From: Castellaniella caeni NBRC 101664
GTDB taxonomy: Bacteria > Pseudomonadota > Gammaproteobacteria > Burkholderiales > Burkholderiaceae_B
Direction: 5' to 3'
NCBI RefSeq assembly: GCF_001592225.1
Contig: NZ_BCWN01000001.1
Location: 62,001 to 126,000 of the forward strand
Length of the DNA: 64,000 nt
In this document: positions 46,688 through 59,149 of the stretch, one piece after another
Layout: each line of letters begins with the position of its first letter
Position numbering within the stretch: the stretch's first letter is position 1
Made by a program: the position numbers and the translations under genes
The notes under the pieces: model-generated
The model's database searches: none
The model's input: only the letters and a program-made list of their open reading frames with translations
What the model was told of the DNA's origin: nothing

Positions 46688-47011
46688 TCAGACGGTGAAC
46701 GATTCGCCGCAGCCGCAGGCGGCCTTTTCGTTGGGATTGCGGAAGCGGAAGCCCTCGTTCAGCCCCTCGCGGGCGTAATCGAGCTCGGTGCCCTGCAGGT
46801 ATTGCAGGCTGTCGGGCGCCACGTACACCCGCGCGCCAAACTGTTCGAATACCTGATCTTCGGCGACGGGCTCGTCGACGTATTCCAGGTGATACGACAT
46901 GCCCGAGCAGCCCGAGGGCTTGACCCCCAGGCGCAGACCGACGCCCTTGCCGCGTTTGTCGAGATGGCGCTGGATGTGATCCGCCGCCGATTGAGTGAGA
47001 GTGATCGCCAT
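46688..47011 (-). CDS. iscA: Iron-sulfur assembly protein IscA
   Basis: 107 residues. The three cluster/iron ligands are intact ([10 protein letters not shown] and the CGCGESF near the end). It acts as an A-type carrier passing Fe-S clusters, especially 4Fe-4S, to target proteins. It is the last gene of iscR-iscS-iscU-iscA; the usual hscB-hscA-fdx do not follow, since lysS converges here. Gap to iscU is 23 bases. Confidence 0.93.
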   Translation of the reverse strand: MAITLTQSAADHIQRHLDKRGKGVGLRLGVKPSGCSGMSYHLEYVDEPVAEDQVFEQFGARVYVAPDSLQYLQGTELDYAREGLNEGFRFRNPNEKAACGCGESFTV

Positions 47012-47034
47012 GATGACCTCGAACGGGTGAAGGT

Positions 47035-47421
47035 TCAGGAATGTTTGTGCGCGTAGTCTGCCACAGCCGCGCGGATGGCGTCTTCGGCCAGCAGCGCGCA
47101 GTGCAGCTTGGCGGGCGGCAGCTGCAGCGCCTGGACGAAATCCTGGCTGTGGATGCGCAGCGCGTCGGGCAGGCTGCGCCCCGCCAGCCACTCGGTGGCC
47201 AGCGACCCGGCGGCAATCGCCGCACCACAGCCGAACGCCCGGAAGCAGGCGGATTCGATCACGTCGCCCCGCAGGCGGATTTGCAGCTTGAGCACCTGCC
47301 CCACGGCGGGCGAACCCACCAGCGCCGTGCCCACGCGCGCATCGTGAGGGTCGAACGACCCCACGTGGCGCGGATGCAGGTAGTGGTCGAGCACCTGCGG
47401 CCCATAGTTTGGCCCGGCCAT
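47035..47421 (-). CDS. iscU: IscU-like scaffold lacking one cluster ligand
   Basis: 128 residues. It is recognisably IscU ([35 protein letters not shown]) but where the family has PACGD the sequence reads SPAVGQ: Val40 replaces the first conserved Cys and Gln42 replaces the Asp that controls cluster release. C65 and C108 remain. The HscA-recognition motif LPPVK is LPPAK. I checked the codons on the minus strand (GCC GTG GGG CAG). A two-Cys scaffold would not be expected to assemble a normal 2Fe-2S cluster, so this may be a specialised or degenerate copy with a standard one elsewhere. Start overlaps the iscS stop by one base. Confidence 0.8.
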   Translation of the reverse strand: MAGPNYGPQVLDHYLHPRHVGSFDPHDARVGTALVGSPAVGQVLKLQIRLRGDVIESACFRAFGCGAAIAAGSLATEWLAGRSLPDALRIHSQDFVQALQLPPAKLHCALLAEDAIRAAVADYAHKHS

Positions 47422-48641
47422 CAGTGCGCCTCCGCCCAGGCCGACAGCGTGCCCTGTTGTCGCATTTCCCAGAGGGGCGACAGTTCGCGCAGGCGCTGAA
47501 TCTGCGTGCGCAGCAGAACGACGGCGCGATCGACCTCGTCTTGCGTGGTGTAGCGCCCCAGCGTGAGCCGCAGCGAGCTGTGCGCCAGCGGATCGCTGCG
47601 CCCCAGGGCGCGCAGCACGTAGGAGGGTTCGAGGCTGGCCGACGTACAAGCCGAGCCGGTGGACACCGCAAGCTCGGGGATGGACATGAGCAAGGCCTCG
47701 CCTTCGATGTGGGCCACGCTGAAATTGAGTGTATGCGCCACCCGCTGTTCGGGGTGGCCGTTGAGATAGATGTCGGGCAGATCGCGCAGCCCGGCCCACA
47801 GGCGGTCGCGCAAAGCGCGGATGCGGGGGACTTCGTCGGCCATTTCTTGCGCCGCCAACGCATAGGCCTGCCCCATGCCCACGATCTGGTGGGTGGGCAA
47901 GGTGCCCGAACGCATGCCGCGCTCGTGGCCCCCGCCGTGAACCTGCGCTTCGAGGCGCACGCGCGGCTTGCGCCGCACGTACAGCGCCCCGATGCCCTTG
48001 GGGCCATAGGTCTTGTGCGCCGACAGGGACATCAGATCGACGTCCAGCGCCTGGACATCGATGGCCACCTTGCCCGTGGCCTGGGCGGCATCGGTATGAA
48101 AGAGAATGCCGCGCTCGCGGCACACGGCGGCCAGCGCGGCAATGTCCTGCACGACGCCGATTTCATTGTTGACCAGCATCACCGACACCAGGATGGTGTC
48201 GGGACGCAAGGCGTCGACCAGTGCCTGCGCGCTGAGCAGCCCGTCGGCATCGACGTCCAGGTAGGTGACCTGAAAGCCCCGCTGCTCGAGCGCCTGACAG
48301 GCATCGAGCACCGCCTTGTGTTCGGTGCGCACGGTGACGATGTGCCGTCCGCGCGCCGCGTGGAATTCGGCCACGCCCTTCAGGGCCAGGTTGTCGGACT
48401 CGGTGGCACCGGACGTGAAGATGATTTCACGCGGGTCGGCATGGATGAGCCCGGCCACCTGGGCACGCGCCTGTTCGACGGCTTCTTCGGCATCCCAGCC
48501 CCAGGCGTGGCTGCGCGAGGCGGGGTTGCCAAACCGCTGACGCAGCCAGGGCACCATGGCCTCGACCACCCGCTCATCCACCGGCGTCGTGGCCGAATAA
48601 TCAAGGTAGATGGGATGATCGGGGGGCAAATCGTGCAGCAT
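47421..48641 (-). CDS. iscS: Cysteine desulfurase IscS
   Basis: 406 residues from [20 protein letters not shown]; the frame extends 28 codons upstream over the IscR end. PLP-dependent; it transfers sulfur from cysteine to IscU and other acceptors. The PLP lysine is in [12 protein letters not shown] and the sulfur-carrying Cys is in the loop [17 protein letters not shown]. All catalytic residues are normal, in contrast to IscU. It follows iscR by 13 bases. Confidence 0.95.
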   Translation of the reverse strand: MLHDLPPDHPIYLDYSATTPVDERVVEAMVPWLRQRFGNPASRSHAWGWDAEEAVEQARAQVAGLIHADPREIIFTSGATESDNLALKGVAEFHAARGRHIVTVRTEHKAVLDACQALEQRGFQVTYLDVDADGLLSAQALVDALRPDTILVSVMLVNNEIGVVQDIAALAAVCRERGILFHTDAAQATGKVAIDVQALDVDLMSLSAHKTYGPKGIGALYVRRKPRVRLEAQVHGGGHERGMRSGTLPTHQIVGMGQAYALAAQEMADEVPRIRALRDRLWAGLRDLPDIYLNGHPEQRVAHTLNFSVAHIEGEALLMSIPELAVSTGSACTSASLEPSYVLRALGRSDPLAHSSLRLTLGRYTTQDEVDRAVVLLRTQIQRLRELSPLWEMRQQGTLSAWAEAH

Positions 48642-48654
48642 TCGGACTCCGGAA

Positions 48655-49176
48655 TCAGACCGAGACAGGCTCGCGCGGATGCGGGGCATCGTTGACGGGC
48701 GTGATCGGAATAGTGGGTCGGCCATTACGCATGTGGCCGGACTCTTGCCATTCGCGCAGGCGCTGCTGATCGACGAGATCTTGCAGCGACACTGAATCGA
48801 GGTATTCGAGCATTTTACGACTCAAGGTGGCCCAGAGATCGTGCGTCATGCACTTGCCCGAGCGCCCGTTGCGCCCGATGTCGCAGTTCTCTTTGCCGCC
48901 GCAGCTGGTGGCGTCCAGCGGCTCGTCTACCGCGAAGATGATATCAGCAACCGAGATGTCGCGCGCGTGACGCGCCAGCGTGTAGCCACCGCCCGGCCCG
49001 CGCACGCTATCGACGAGTTCGTGGCGACGCAGCTTGCCGAACAGCTGTTCGAGGTAGGACAGGGAAATGTTCTGGCGCGCGCTGATGGCGGCCAGCGTGA
49101 CTGGCCCGCTGTGGTGGCGCAACGCCAGATCGATCATTGCCGTGACGGCAAAACGCCCTTTGGTCGTCAAACGCAT
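48655..49176 (-). CDS. iscR: Fe-S cluster regulator IscR
   Basis: 173 residues from [11 protein letters not shown]; an upstream extension exists but is not family-like. Rrf2 winged helix (1-60), then the cluster-binding cysteines C92, C98 and C109 ([18 protein letters not shown]). The last spacing is five residues longer than in E. coli (C104). With a 2Fe-2S cluster it represses its own operon. Two IscR type 1 boxes lie just upstream, so autorepression is very likely. Confidence 0.94.
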   Translation of the reverse strand: MRLTTKGRFAVTAMIDLALRHHSGPVTLAAISARQNISLSYLEQLFGKLRRHELVDSVRGPGGGYTLARHARDISVADIIFAVDEPLDATSCGGKENCDIGRNGRSGKCMTHDLWATLSRKMLEYLDSVSLQDLVDQQRLREWQESGHMRNGRPTIPITPVNDAPHPREPVSV

Positions 49177-49218
49177 GATGAACCCCTTGAATCTAGATGA
49201 AAGGTCACGGGCGGATGG

Positions 49219-49243
49219 ATACCCGACCATTTGAGTCAAGTAT
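49219..49243 (-). promoter_or_regulatory. IscR type 1 box (proximal)
   Basis: On the minus strand ATACTTGACTCAAATGGTCG followed by GGTAT; the arms ATACTTGAC and GTCGGGTAT form an imperfect palindrome that fits the type 1 consensus. It overlaps the TATACT hexamer at 49244-49239, the probable -10 of the isc promoter. Confidence 0.65.
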
Positions 49244-49249
49244 AGCCCG

Positions 49250-49273
49250 ATACCTGAGTAAACCAGTCAGTTT
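49250..49273 (-). promoter_or_regulatory. IscR type 1 box (distal)
   Basis: On the minus strand AAACTGACTGGTTTACTCAG followed by GTAT. This is close to the E. coli iscR promoter boxes and lies where the -35 should be. The two boxes are six bases apart. Confidence 0.6.
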
Positions 49274-49336
49274 TAGGGGTATTTGCCAGACAATGATTGA
49301 TCGATGTCAATTCTGTGTCCCGCAGACGTAAAACGC

Positions 49337-49369
49337 AAAAAGCCTCAACGGCGGTGGTTGAGGCTTTTT
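49337..49369 (-). terminator. Terminator of the phosphatase gene
   Basis: A perfect 13-base inverted repeat AAAAAGCCTCAAC / GTTGAGGCTTTTT with a 7-base loop, ending in a T run for the minus strand. It begins 16 bases after the phosphatase stop. Confidence 0.9.
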
Positions 49370-49385
49370 GGAAAGGAGGTTGAAA

Positions 49386-49874
49386 TCAGGCTGCCTGGTA
49401 CTGTAATGCGCGCTTGCGAACGAGTTCGAGCACACCCTGACAGGAATCTTCGATGTAGTCGAGCACCTTGTTGAAGCCTTCGGGCCCGCCGTAGTAGGGA
49501 TCGGGCACCGTGGCTTCTTCGTATTCGTTGGAAAAACGCATCAGCAGCATCAGCTTGTGCTGGTAGACCTTGGGGCAGCGTTGCTGCAAGGCCGACAGGT
49601 TTTCCCAATCCATGGCGAGGATGAGGTCGGCTTCGCGGAAGTCGTCGGCCGTGATTTGACGCGCCACGTGTGTGGAGATATCGTAGCCACGTTTGCGCGC
49701 CGCCGCTTGGGCGCGCGCATCAGGGGCTTCGCCCACATGGAAGTGATGGGTAGCGACTGAATCGACCGAAACAGCGTCAGCGAGCCCAGCCTCGTCGATG
49801 AGATGCTGGAACACACCCTGGGCAGAGGGGGAACGGCAGATATTGCCCGTGCAGACAAAAAGTACCTTATGCAT
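49386..49874 (-). CDS. Low-molecular-weight protein-tyrosine phosphatase
   Basis: 162 residues from MHKVLFVCTGNICRSP. The P-loop Cys8 and Arg14 and the general acid Asp in VPDPYYGG near 130 are intact. It removes phosphate from tyrosine (and sometimes arginine) of target proteins; no BY-kinase or exopolysaccharide genes adjoin, so the target is unknown. It is followed by a strong terminator. Confidence 0.94.
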   Translation of the reverse strand: MHKVLFVCTGNICRSPSAQGVFQHLIDEAGLADAVSVDSVATHHFHVGEAPDARAQAAARKRGYDISTHVARQITADDFREADLILAMDWENLSALQQRCPKVYQHKLMLLMRFSNEYEEATVPDPYYGGPEGFNKVLDYIEDSCQGVLELVRKRALQYQAA

Positions 49875-50078
49875 GATAGGTGAAAGTGTGCGGGAAAACC
49901 CGGAAATAGGCAAGCTTTTTTAAGCAAAATACTCAAAAAAACGTGTCTGGCCGGGGGCTTGCAAAAACCCTCATTCTCTGCTTAAAAATGCGCGCCGCGC
50001 GCATCACGGCCCTTGCCGCAGCCTCTTGCACCGCCTTGCCGCGGCCTGGGCCACGGGCGCCACAAGCGCACGGTGGCC

Positions 50079-52100
50079 TCAGCCCAGCAAGGCCCGCTCC
50101 TGCAAGGCCCGCAGGGTGTCGCGCACGGCGGCCGCCTGTTCGAACTCGAGGTTGCGGGCGTGCTCGTTCATGCGCTGCTCCAGCCGTTTGATTTCGCGCG
50201 CCAAGGCCTTTTCGTCTGTCAGCACCGAGGCGTCAAAGCTGGCCTGCTCCACCGCGGCGGCAGCCGCCGACGACACGCCGTCGATCAGGTCGCGCACCGC
50301 CTTGCTGACGCCGCGCGCCGTGATGCCGTGCTCGACGTTGAAGGCCTGCTGGCGCTCACGGCGGCGCGCCGTCTCGTCCATGGCCCGGTGCATGGAATCG
50401 GTGACGCGGTCGGCATACAGGATGGCCCGCCCATTGAGGTTGCGCGCGGCGCGACCGATAGTCTGGATGAGGCTGCGCTCGGAACGCAGAAAGCCTTCTT
50501 TGTCGGCATCGAGAATGGCCACCAGGGACACCTCGGGGATGTCCAGCCCCTCGCGCAGCAGGTTGATGCCCACCAGCACGTCGAATGTCCCCAGCCGCAG
50601 GTCGCGGATGATCTCGACCCGCTCGACCGTGTCGATGTCGGAGTGCAGGTAGCGCACTTTCAGGCCGTTTTCCTGCAGGTATTCAGTGAGGTCTTCGGCC
50701 ATGCGCTTGGTGAGCGTAGTGACCAGCACGCGTTCGTGACAGGCGATGCGCAGCTTGGCCTCGCCCAGCAGGTCGTCCACCTGGGTGGCCGCCGGGCGCA
50801 GTTCGACTTCGGGATCGACGAGCCCCGTGGGGCGCACCACCTGCTCGATCACCGCGTCGGCATGCGCCGCTTCGTAGGGCCCGGGCGTGGCCGACACGAA
50901 GACGCACTGCGGCATGCGCGCCTCGAACTCTTCCAGGCGCAGGGGGCGGTTGTCGAGCGCCGAGGGCAGGCGAAAGCCAAACTGCACCAGGGTTTCCTTG
51001 CGCGAGCGGTCGCCGCGGTACATGCCGCCCAGCTGGCCGATGGTGACGTGGCTCTCGTCGATGAACATCAGGGCATTGGCGGGCAGGTAGTCGATCAGCG
51101 TGGGCGGCGGGTCGCCGGGCGCCGCGCCCGACAAATGGCGGGAATAATTTTCGATGCCCTTGCAAAAGCCCAGCTCTTGCAGCATTTCAAGGTCGAAGCG
51201 GGTGCGCTGCTCGAGCCGCTGGGCCTCGACCAGCTTGCCCGCCTGGGTGAGCTCGGCCAGGCGCTCGCGCAGCTCTTCTTTGATGGTTTCAATAGCGCGC
51301 AGCACGGTTTCGCGCGGCGTGACGTAGTGCGAGCTGGGAAAGATCGTGAAGCGCACCAGGCTTTGCGTGAGCTTGCCCGTCAGCGGATCGAAGAGGTCGA
51401 GCGATTCGATCTCGTCGTCGAACAGCGTGATGCGCAAGGCCTGCTCGGCGTGCTCGGCCGGAAAGACGTCGATGATCTCGCCGCGCGCCCGAAACGTGCC
51501 GCGAGAGAAATCCATGTCGTTGCGTTCGTACTGCATCGACACCAGCCGCGCGAGGATTTCCTGGCGGCCGATGCGGTCGTTGGTGCGCAACGTGAGCACC
51601 ATGGCATGGTAGTCCGCCGGGTTGCCGATACCGTAGATGCACGAGACCGTGCCGACGATGATGGTGTCCGGGCGTTCGAGCAGGCTTTTCGTGGCCGACA
51701 GACGCATCTGCTCGATGTGCTCGTTGATGGACGAATCTTTTTCGATGAACAGGTCGCGCGAGGGCACGTAGGCCTCGGGCTGGTAGTAATCGTAATAAGA
51801 GACAAAGTATTCGACGGCGTTGCGCGGGAAAAATTCACGCATTTCCGCGTATAGCTGCGCGGCCAGCGTCTTGTTGGGCGCCAGCACGATGGCGGGCCGC
51901 CCCGTGCGCGCAATGACGTTGGCCATGGTGTAGGTCTTGCCCGAGCCCGTCACACCCAGCAAGGTCTGGTTCATGAGACCGTCGCGCACCCCTTCTTCCA
52001 GCGCGGCGATGGCAGCGGGCTGATCGCCCGCGGGCGGGTACGGCTGAAAAAGCTGAAACGGGCTGTCCGCAAAGCGGACAAATTTTGCATCGGTCGCCAT
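50079..52100 (-). CDS. uvrB: Excinuclease ABC subunit B
   Basis: 673 residues. Walker [11 protein letters not shown] near 50, the beta-hairpin region ([15 protein letters not shown]), SCIYGIG, DESHVT Walker B, helicase motifs [20 protein letters not shown] and a C-terminal UVR domain that binds UvrC. It verifies damage in nucleotide excision repair. It diverges from the aminotransferase gene with a 92-base gap in which I see no LexA-type box. Confidence 0.97.
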   Translation of the reverse strand: MATDAKFVRFADSPFQLFQPYPPAGDQPAAIAALEEGVRDGLMNQTLLGVTGSGKTYTMANVIARTGRPAIVLAPNKTLAAQLYAEMREFFPRNAVEYFVSYYDYYQPEAYVPSRDLFIEKDSSINEHIEQMRLSATKSLLERPDTIIVGTVSCIYGIGNPADYHAMVLTLRTNDRIGRQEILARLVSMQYERNDMDFSRGTFRARGEIIDVFPAEHAEQALRITLFDDEIESLDLFDPLTGKLTQSLVRFTIFPSSHYVTPRETVLRAIETIKEELRERLAELTQAGKLVEAQRLEQRTRFDLEMLQELGFCKGIENYSRHLSGAAPGDPPPTLIDYLPANALMFIDESHVTIGQLGGMYRGDRSRKETLVQFGFRLPSALDNRPLRLEEFEARMPQCVFVSATPGPYEAAHADAVIEQVVRPTGLVDPEVELRPAATQVDDLLGEAKLRIACHERVLVTTLTKRMAEDLTEYLQENGLKVRYLHSDIDTVERVEIIRDLRLGTFDVLVGINLLREGLDIPEVSLVAILDADKEGFLRSERSLIQTIGRAARNLNGRAILYADRVTDSMHRAMDETARRRERQQAFNVEHGITARGVSKAVRDLIDGVSSAAAAAVEQASFDASVLTDEKALAREIKRLEQRMNEHARNLEFEQAAAVRDTLRALQERALLG

Positions 52101-52192
52101 GCTCGTCTAGACACTATTCGGGTAAACCCCTTATTATCCCATCGTTGGCCTACGCGACCAAGCTCAATCCCTTTTCGTCTCAACGGTACTCC

Positions 52193-53398
52193 ATGTCCTC
52201 TATCTTCGCTTCCGTCGAACTCGCCCCGCGCGACCCCATTCTGGGTCTGAACGAACAATTCAAGGCCGACACCCGTTCCACCAAGGTCAACCTGGGGGTG
52301 GGCGTCTACACTGACGACGCCGGGCACATCCCCCTGCTGAAGGCCGTGCGCAAGGCCGAAGCCCAGCTCTTCGAACAGGCGGCGCCGCGCGGCTACCTGC
52401 CCATCGACGGCATCCCGGGCTACAACGCCGGCGCCCGTGCCTTGCTGCTGGGTGCCAATTCGCCGCTGGTGGCCGACCACCGCTCGGTCACGGTGCAAAC
52501 GCTGGGCGGCACGGGCGCACTCAAGGTGGGGGCCGATTTCCTCAAGCGCATTCTGCCCAACGCCAAGGTCGCCATCAGCAACCCCAGCTGGGCCAACCAC
52601 GAAGCACTCTTCTCGGCGGCCGGTTTTCCGGTCGTCCAGTACGACTATTACGACGCCGCTACCCATGGCCTCAATTTTGACGGCATGCTGGCCTCGCTGC
52701 GCGCCCTGCCCGTCGGCTCCATCGTCGTGCTGCACGCCTGCTGCCACAATCCCACCGGGGTTGATCCCAGCACCGAACAGTGGCAAACCATCGCCGAAAC
52801 CCTGAAAGCCGGGCAACTGGTGCCCTTCCTTGACATCGCCTACCAGGGCTTCGGTTCGGGCCTGGAAGAAGACGCCGCCGTGGTGCGCCAGTTTGCCGCA
52901 CTCGGCCTGACGATGTTCATCAGCTCGTCGTTCTCCAAGTCGTTCTCGCTGTACGGCGAACGCGTGGGCGCCCTCACCCTGGTCACGGGCGGCGACGAAG
53001 AAAGCGCCCGGGTGCTCAGCCAGCTCAAGCGCGTCATCCGTACCAACTACTCCAACCCGCCCACCCACGGCGGCGCCATCGTCTCGGCGGTGCTCAACAC
53101 GCCCGAACTCTTCACGCTGTGGGCCGACGAACTGGCCGAAATGCGCGACCGCATCCGCGCCATGCGCCATGCGCTGGTCGAAAGCATCCACGCGCAGGGC
53201 GTGGCACAAGACTTCAGCTTCGTCAAGGCCCAGCGCGGCATGTTCTCGTATTCCGGCCTCAGCAAGGCCCAGGTCGAACGCCTGCGCGAAGAATTCGGTA
53301 TCTACGCCGTGGGCAGCGGCCGCATCTGCGTGGCCGCCCTCAACAGCGGCAACGTCGAATACGTGGCCAAGGCCGTGGCCCAGGTGCTCAAGGGCTGA
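52193..53398 (+). CDS. tyrB: Aromatic/aspartate aminotransferase
   Basis: 401 residues from [20 protein letters not shown]. Fold-type I PLP enzyme of the AspC/TyrB group: the PLP lysine is in [18 protein letters not shown], and the substrate arginine lies in the C-terminal part ([12 protein letters not shown]). It transaminates aspartate, tyrosine or phenylalanine with 2-oxoglutarate. AspC and TyrB are hard to separate by sequence alone; the name here is a best guess. A strong terminator follows. Confidence 0.88.
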   Translation: MSSIFASVELAPRDPILGLNEQFKADTRSTKVNLGVGVYTDDAGHIPLLKAVRKAEAQLFEQAAPRGYLPIDGIPGYNAGARALLLGANSPLVADHRSVTVQTLGGTGALKVGADFLKRILPNAKVAISNPSWANHEALFSAAGFPVVQYDYYDAATHGLNFDGMLASLRALPVGSIVVLHACCHNPTGVDPSTEQWQTIAETLKAGQLVPFLDIAYQGFGSGLEEDAAVVRQFAALGLTMFISSSFSKSFSLYGERVGALTLVTGGDEESARVLSQLKRVIRTNYSNPPTHGGAIVSAVLNTPELFTLWADELAEMRDRIRAMRHALVESIHAQGVAQDFSFVKAQRGMFSYSGLSKAQVERLREEFGIYAVGSGRICVAALNSGNVEYVAKAVAQVLKG

Positions 53399-53456
53399 CG
53401 CCTGGCAAGTGGCCAAGGCCATCAAGGCCTGCCGCAACCCAGCCGCGGCGATCCCG

Positions 53457-53486
53457 AAAGGCCCGAGCAGCACTCGGGCCTTTTTT
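53457..53486 (+). terminator. Terminator of the aminotransferase gene
   Basis: AAAGGCCCGAG-CAGCA-CTCGGGCCTTTTTT, a strong GC stem with a T tail, 59 bases after the stop. Confidence 0.92.
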
Positions 53487-53565
53487 CGGGCTGCGCCAGG
53501 CAGCCGGTCAGGCGCCGAAGCAGACGGGAACTTGCACCCACGGACGCATTCGGCCACAATGGCAA

Positions 53566-53581
53566 CTGGTTTTCCATCCAG
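53566..53581 (+). promoter_or_regulatory. Degenerate LexA box before lexA
   Basis: CTGG-TTTTCCAT-CCAG, a symmetric 4-8-4 dyad that differs from CTGT-N8-ACAG at one position in each arm. It is ten bases before the lexA start, where an autoregulatory box normally lies. Confidence 0.45.
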
Positions 53582-53590
53582 TAGCATGTT

Positions 53591-54400
53591 ATGGCCTTAA
53601 AGCTCACTGCCCGGCAAGCGCAGATCCTGGAACTCATCATCCACGACATCACGCACACGGGGCGCCCGCCCACCCGCGCCGAGATCGCGCGCACGCTGGG
53701 CTTTCGTTCGGCCAACGCGGCAGAAGACCACCTGCGGGCGCTGGCGCGCAAGGGCTATATCCAGCTGGCCGCCGGCACCTCGCGCGGCATCCAGCTCACG
53801 GCACTGGCGCAGGCACCCGCCGCGTCTCAGGCGATGCTCCGCCCGTCCGTCGGGGCCGCAGGCACACCGGCCCACAGCCAGGCGGGCAACGGCGCAGCGG
53901 CATCGACAGGCAGCCACGGCGTGGTCAGCGCCGCGCCGCTATTAGTGGCCGCCCCGCCGCGCCACCTGCAGGCGCCGCCTGGCGCCCCCATCTGGACAGC
54001 CTCCTCCGATCAGCGGCTGGTGCCGCTCATTGGCCGTGTGGCCGCGGGGCACCCCATCCTGGCCGCCGAACACATCGAACGCGAAATCCCGCTCGCCCCC
54101 CACCTCTTCGAATCCAGCCCCGACTACTTCCTGCGCGTGCGCGGCACCAGCATGCGCGACATCGGCATCCTCGACGGCGACTTGCTGGCCGTGCGCAGTA
54201 CCCCGCAGGCGCGGCACGGGCAGATCGTGGTGGCCCGCCTGGGCGACGAAGTCACGGTCAAGCGGCTCGAACACCGGGGCCGCCGCATCCGGCTGCTGCC
54301 CGAAAACCCCGATTTCGAACCCATCGTCATCGGCGCGGGCGACGACTTCGCCATCGAGGGCATCGCCGTCGGCCTCATCCGCACGGCCTCGCTGCACTAA
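53591..54400 (+). CDS. lexA: LexA repressor with expanded linker
   Basis: 269 residues against about 200-216 in relatives. Residues 1-70 are a typical LexA winged helix ([39 protein letters not shown]). Residues 71-143 are a long Ala/Pro/Gly/Ser linker. The self-cleavage site A152-G153 ([10 protein letters not shown]), Ser187 (GTSMRD) and Lys224 (VTVKRL) have the same spacing (34 and 37) as in E. coli, so cleavage should work. It represses SOS genes until RecA-ssDNA triggers cleavage. The linker expansion changes the hinge between the DNA-binding and dimerisation parts. Confidence 0.95.
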   Translation: MALKLTARQAQILELIIHDITHTGRPPTRAEIARTLGFRSANAAEDHLRALARKGYIQLAAGTSRGIQLTALAQAPAASQAMLRPSVGAAGTPAHSQAGNGAAASTGSHGVVSAAPLLVAAPPRHLQAPPGAPIWTASSDQRLVPLIGRVAAGHPILAAEHIEREIPLAPHLFESSPDYFLRVRGTSMRDIGILDGDLLAVRSTPQARHGQIVVARLGDEVTVKRLEHRGRRIRLLPENPDFEPIVIGAGDDFAIEGIAVGLIRTASLH

Positions 54401-54512
54401 GGCCCACCGGGCAGACGGCTCAGCCCCCCCCCCCCGGGCGAGGCCGCTACCGCTCGCGGACGCGCCCGCAGGCAGCAGCAAACACCCGGCCCACCGCTTG
54501 CCGCCCGCCCAG

Positions 54513-54547
54513 AAAAATGCCCGCCGATCCATCAGGCGGGCATTTTT
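54513..54547. terminator. Bidirectional terminator between lexA and lon
   Basis: AAAAATGCCCGCC-GATCCATCA-GGCGGGCATTTTT, a perfect 13-base stem with A and T tracts on either side, so it works both ways. The stretch before it contains a run of 12 C residues at 54424-54435. Confidence 0.92.
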
Positions 54548-54564
54548 CGTTCAGCAGCGGCGTA

Positions 54565-57024
<2,460 letters not shown>

Positions 57025-57054
57025 GGTTGCTTCCTAAAATTTAATATCCAATAA

Positions 57055-57078
57055 AAAAGGAAGCGCAGGCTTCCTTTT
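57055..57078 (-). terminator. Hairpin with T run in the clpX-lon gap
   Basis: On the minus strand AAAAGGAAGC-CTGC-GCTTCCTTTT followed by further T. It looks like a terminator for clpX, but it lies downstream of the heat-shock-like promoter and so inside the lon leader, 31 bases before the ATG. Confidence 0.65.
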
Positions 57079-57098
57079 CGCATCTTGCCTGCTTCTTC

Positions 57099-57126
57099 AT
57101 ATGGAGCCGATGCCAGGCCTTTCAAG
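57099..57126 (-). promoter_or_regulatory. Candidate sigma-32 promoter of lon
   Basis: On the minus strand CTTGAAA (57126-57120), 15 bases, then CCATAT (57104-57099). This matches the heat-shock consensus CTTGAAA ... CCCCAT-T well. Confidence 0.65.
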
Positions 57127-57180
57127 GCCTGGCTGGCGACTCTCAGTATAAAGGCAGAACGCCGGGTGACGAACCGGGGA

Positions 57181-58476
57181 TCAGGCGGCAGCCGAACGCA
57201 GGGCTTTTTCCTCGTCGGCATGCGGGGCGCTGCGCGGCCCCTCGATGAGGGTGGGCGCGCTGCGGCCTTCGACCGCATCGACGTCGAGCACGACGCGGTT
57301 GATTTCCTGGCGCGAAGGCAGCTCGAACATGGTGCCCAGCAGCGCCTGCTCGATGATGGAGCGCAGGCCGCGCGCGCCGGTACGCCGCTTGATGGCGCGC
57401 TGCGCGATAGCCGTCAACGCTTCGGGTGTGACGTCGAGCTCGACCTCTTCCATTTCGAAAAGCTTCTGGAACTGCTTGACCACGGCGTTACGCGGCTCGG
57501 TGAGGATGCGCACCAGCGTGTCTTCTTTCAGTTCTTCGAGCGTGGCGACGACCGGCAGGCGCCCAACGAGTTCGGGAATGAGGCCAAATTTGATGAGGTC
57601 TTCGGGTTCGACTTCGGCGAAGAGTTCGCCCACGCCGCGCTCGGAACGCGCCCGCACCGTGGCTGAAAAACCGATGCCCGAACGCTCGCTGCGGTCGCGG
57701 ATGATTTTTTCGAGCCCGTCGAAGGCGCCACCCACGATGAAGAGAATGTTGGTGGTATCGACCTGGACGAAGTCCTGGTTGGGATGCTTGCGCCCGCCTT
57801 GCGGGGGCACCGAGGCCACCGTGCCTTCGATGAGCTTGAGCAGCGCCTGCTGCACGCCCTCGCCCGAAACATCGCGCGTGATGGACGGGTTGTCGGACTT
57901 GCGCGAGATCTTGTCGATTTCGTCGATATAGACGATGGCGCGCTGGGCCTTTTCGACTTCGTAGTTGCAGTTTTGCAGCAGCTTCTGGATGATGTTTTCG
58001 ACGTCTTCACCGACGTAACCGGCTTCGGTGAGCGTGGTGGCATCTGCCATGACGAAAGGCACGTCCAGCATGCGCGCCAGCGTCTGCGCAAGCAGCGTCT
58101 TGCCCGAACCCGTGGGCCCGATCAGCAGGATGTTGCTCTTGGAAAGCTCGACGTCGCCGCTCTTGGCATCCGAGTAGCGGATGCGTTTGTAGTGGTTGTA
58201 CACCGCCACGGCCAGGTTGCGCTTGGGCGTTTCCTGCCCGATCACATAACCGTCGAGAAAGCTTTTGATTTCCTGCGGCGTGGGCAGTTCGTTGCGTACG
58301 GCCAGGCGCGCGGCCTCTTGTTTTTCGTCGCGGATGATGTCGTTGCACAGGCTGATGCATTCATCGCAGATGAAAACGGAGGGGCCGGCAATGAGCTTGT
58401 GGACTTCGTGCTGGCTTTTGTTGCAGAAGGAGCAGTGCAGGGTCTTATCCTCGCTGGATCCCTTTTTTTCGGTCAT
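57181..58476 (-). CDS. clpX: ClpX, ATP-dependent unfoldase
   Basis: 431 residues from [17 protein letters not shown]. The N-terminal C4 zinc domain ([11 protein letters not shown] and CDECISLC), Walker [13 protein letters not shown] near 125, the ClpP-binding IGF loop (ERSGIGFSA), and sensor 2 near GARGLRS are all present. It unfolds tagged proteins for ClpP. The gene is 13 bases after clpP. Confidence 0.97.
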   Translation of the reverse strand: MTEKKGSSEDKTLHCSFCNKSQHEVHKLIAGPSVFICDECISLCNDIIRDEKQEAARLAVRNELPTPQEIKSFLDGYVIGQETPKRNLAVAVYNHYKRIRYSDAKSGDVELSKSNILLIGPTGSGKTLLAQTLARMLDVPFVMADATTLTEAGYVGEDVENIIQKLLQNCNYEVEKAQRAIVYIDEIDKISRKSDNPSITRDVSGEGVQQALLKLIEGTVASVPPQGGRKHPNQDFVQVDTTNILFIVGGAFDGLEKIIRDRSERSGIGFSATVRARSERGVGELFAEVEPEDLIKFGLIPELVGRLPVVATLEELKEDTLVRILTEPRNAVVKQFQKLFEMEEVELDVTPEALTAIAQRAIKRRTGARGLRSIIEQALLGTMFELPSRQEINRVVLDVDAVEGRSAPTLIEGPRSAPHADEEKALRSAAA

Positions 58477-58489
58477 GGCAAACCTGTCG

Positions 58490-59149
58490 CTATTTGGTTT
58501 CGTCGGTACGCGAAACCAATACCTTGTCAATCAGCCCGTAGGCCTGAGCCTCGTCGGCAGACATGAAATTGTCGCGCTCGGTGTCGATGCCGATGCGCTC
58601 GATGTCCTGGCCCGTGCGGTCGGCCAGGATGCCGTTGAGGCGTTCGCGCAGGCTGAGGATTTCCTTGGCCTGGATCTGGATGTCGGATGCCTGGCCCTGC
58701 GCACCGCCCGAAGGCTGGTGGATCATGATGCGCGAGTTGGGCAAGGCATAGCGCTTGCCCTTGGCACCCGCCGCCAGCAGGAACGCCCCCATGCTGGCCG
58801 CCAGGCCGGTGCACAGAGTGGAGACCGGTGGCTTGACGAACTGCATGGTGTCGTAAATGGCCATCCCGGCGTACACCGAGCCGCCCGGCGAGTTGATGTA
58901 CAGGGAGATGTCTTTGTCGGGGTTCTCCGATTCCAGGAACAAGAGCTGCGCCACGACAAGGTTGGCCGACTGATCGTTGACCTGCCCCACGAAGAAGATG
59001 ACCCGCTCGCGCAGCAGGCGCGAGTAGATGTCATATGAGCGCTCGCCTCGGCCCGATTGCTCGATCACGATGGGCACGTAGCCCAGATTCGTGGGGACGA
59101 CGGAATCCCCGCCATACATCGATGCATAGAAATCGGTGAACCTGGACAT
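58490..59149 (-). CDS. clpP: ClpP protease subunit
   Basis: 219 residues. The catalytic triad is visible: Ser in [11 protein letters not shown], His in MIHQPSGG, and Asp about 50 residues on (TERDNFMS). Fourteen subunits form the chamber fed by ClpX or ClpA. The start overlaps the tig stop by one base (TAATG), so it is translated with trigger factor. Confidence 0.97.
   Translation of the reverse strand: MSRFTDFYASMYGGDSVVPTNLGYVPIVIEQSGRGERSYDIYSRLLRERVIFFVGQVNDQSANLVVAQLLFLESENPDKDISLYINSPGGSVYAGMAIYDTMQFVKPPVSTLCTGLAASMGAFLLAAGAKGKRYALPNSRIMIHQPSGGAQGQASDIQIQAKEILSLRERLNGILADRTGQDIERIGIDTERDNFMSADEAQAYGLIDKVLVSRTDETK

Noticed and set aside
52101-52192. SOS box for uvrB
   Set aside because: No CTGT-N8-ACAG or close variant in the divergent gap.
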